A stretch of 64,000 bases of DNA from Paralithodes platypus. Its lineage: Eukaryota; Arthropoda; Malacostraca; Decapoda; Lithodidae. Below, piece by piece: positions 63,283 to 64,000 of the stretch (position 1 is the first letter of the stretch; each line of letters begins with the position of its first letter). The position numbers were made by a program, and so were the translations under genes. Under the pieces are notes generated by a model that saw only the letters and a program-made list of their open reading frames with translations, had not been told where the DNA came from and made no database searches. Where the stretch lies: positions 29,663,558-29,727,557 of the forward strand of contig CM064485.1 in assembly GCA_032716605.1 (NCBI GenBank), read 5' to 3'.

Positions 63283-63834
63283 ACTGTAACCACACTCTCT
63301 GTGGACGAAGCGGTCTTTAAACTTGCATGTATGTAGAAGTCTCCCTCGATATACGATTGGGTTACGCTCCTGAAAATCCGATCTTAAATAGAAAAATCAT
63401 ATAGCGAACCCTGCCAAACAGCGCCCAGGTAACTATAACCTGTTGCAAATAAGTAGGCCAAAACTCTTGCACATTAACCTCTATAACTCACAAACAACTA
63501 GAGTAATGAAGCTAATATTTCTAACATTTGGGAAAGTTTAGCCAGGGAATAGGTGTGGCCTAGCTATTTAGAACAGGTTATAGTAAGTCCCCTGTGGCAT
63601 CTATCCAATCCTCACCAGCCTCAGCCGTACCATACCAAGACAGTGCCAATAACAAGGCTTCATTAAAATGTAAAACTTGCAAACTAAACAAACCAAAACT
63701 GGAATGATACAAGATAAAGGTAAAATAACTTATCAAAATCGCTATGTGGAAATAACGCTTATTAAAATAAAATTCATGAAATAAAAGAACACAATCCACC
63801 ACATAGGGTGTACATTACTACAGGAGCAAGTTAA
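63283..63834. other. No gene; scattered old repeats
   Basis: Contains the repeat shared with 36955-37040 (63340-63415) and an arm of the foldback family (gagtaatgaagctaatattt, gccagggaata, near 63500-63550). Confidence 0.5.
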
Positions 63835-63835
63835 T

Positions 63836-64000
63836 CTGTTGTTGTTGTTGTTCCCCAAGCTGCCTGGCCGAACAGCCCCAAGGCCCCGAGCAATTCCAAG
63901 GCCATAACCGAGCGCCCTCACAGAACCCTCCCTGCCGACCACAATAAAGCCTGGGTGACCGAAGCCACTCCATGGCGGGGAGCTGAGGAGGGTGCGGAAA
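63836..64000 (-). mobile_element. SINE-like element with 2A-LINE tail (copy 3, cut by the window)
   Basis: (TTG)n, ttccccaagctgcctggcc and gcgccctcacagaaccctcc match the copies at 15047 and 54369; the 5' portion lies beyond the window. Confidence 0.88.

Overview
The window looks like repeat-dense chromosomal DNA from an arthropod, most likely a decapod crustacean. This rests on the mix of RTE-, CR1- and Jockey-like non-LTR retrotransposons, a DIRS element, very abundant (GATA), (CT), (AC) and (TA) microsatellites and several satellite arrays. It is an inference, not a species call. Almost nothing in it supports a host gene. The one candidate is a small intronless basic-protein ORF at 5184-5726 (minus) with a TATA-like box upstream and an AATAAA downstream. 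No real tRNA, rRNA, CRISPR array or viral gene was seen. Percent identities and repeat counts below are by eye.

Layout. 1-8.7 kb: minisatellites, foldback MITEs and a 41-unit 20-bp array. 9.3-12.5 kb: a TTAA-bounded MITE whose interior has expanded into about 29 copies of a 105-bp unit. 12.6-18.5 kb: more TTAA MITEs, a SINE-like element and a Jockey fragment. 19-24.6 kb: an RTE copy, then a nearly complete LINE (20631-24591, 12-bp target duplication) encoding a 2A-like peptide and a PHD-type finger ahead of its endonuclease and RT. 24.9-37.3 kb: MITEs and truncated RTE copies. 37.4-56.5 kb: one large nest, in which a CR1-like element holds an RTE-like element, which holds a 12.8-kb DIRS-like retrotransposon, which in turn holds an intact-ORF RTE copy and a second CR1-like element carrying a MITE. 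56.5-64 kb: more CR1, RTE and MITE copies.

How the parts work together. The autonomous-type parts are retrotransposon enzymes (APE endonuclease, RT, RNase H), most of them broken. The small elements carry only termini: TTAA-flanked MITEs that would need a piggyBac-type transposase encoded elsewhere, tRNA-like SINE heads, and a 406-bp SINE-like element sharing its 3' tail with the 2A LINE. Many insertions have clear target duplications or empty sites within the window, so their order can be read. The strongest points are the DIRS element, whose internal complementary region and crossover dinucleotide are visible, the 2A-bearing LINE with its SINE-like partner, the MITE turned satellite, and the RTE 3' ends that share a small hairpin before a GATA-type tail.
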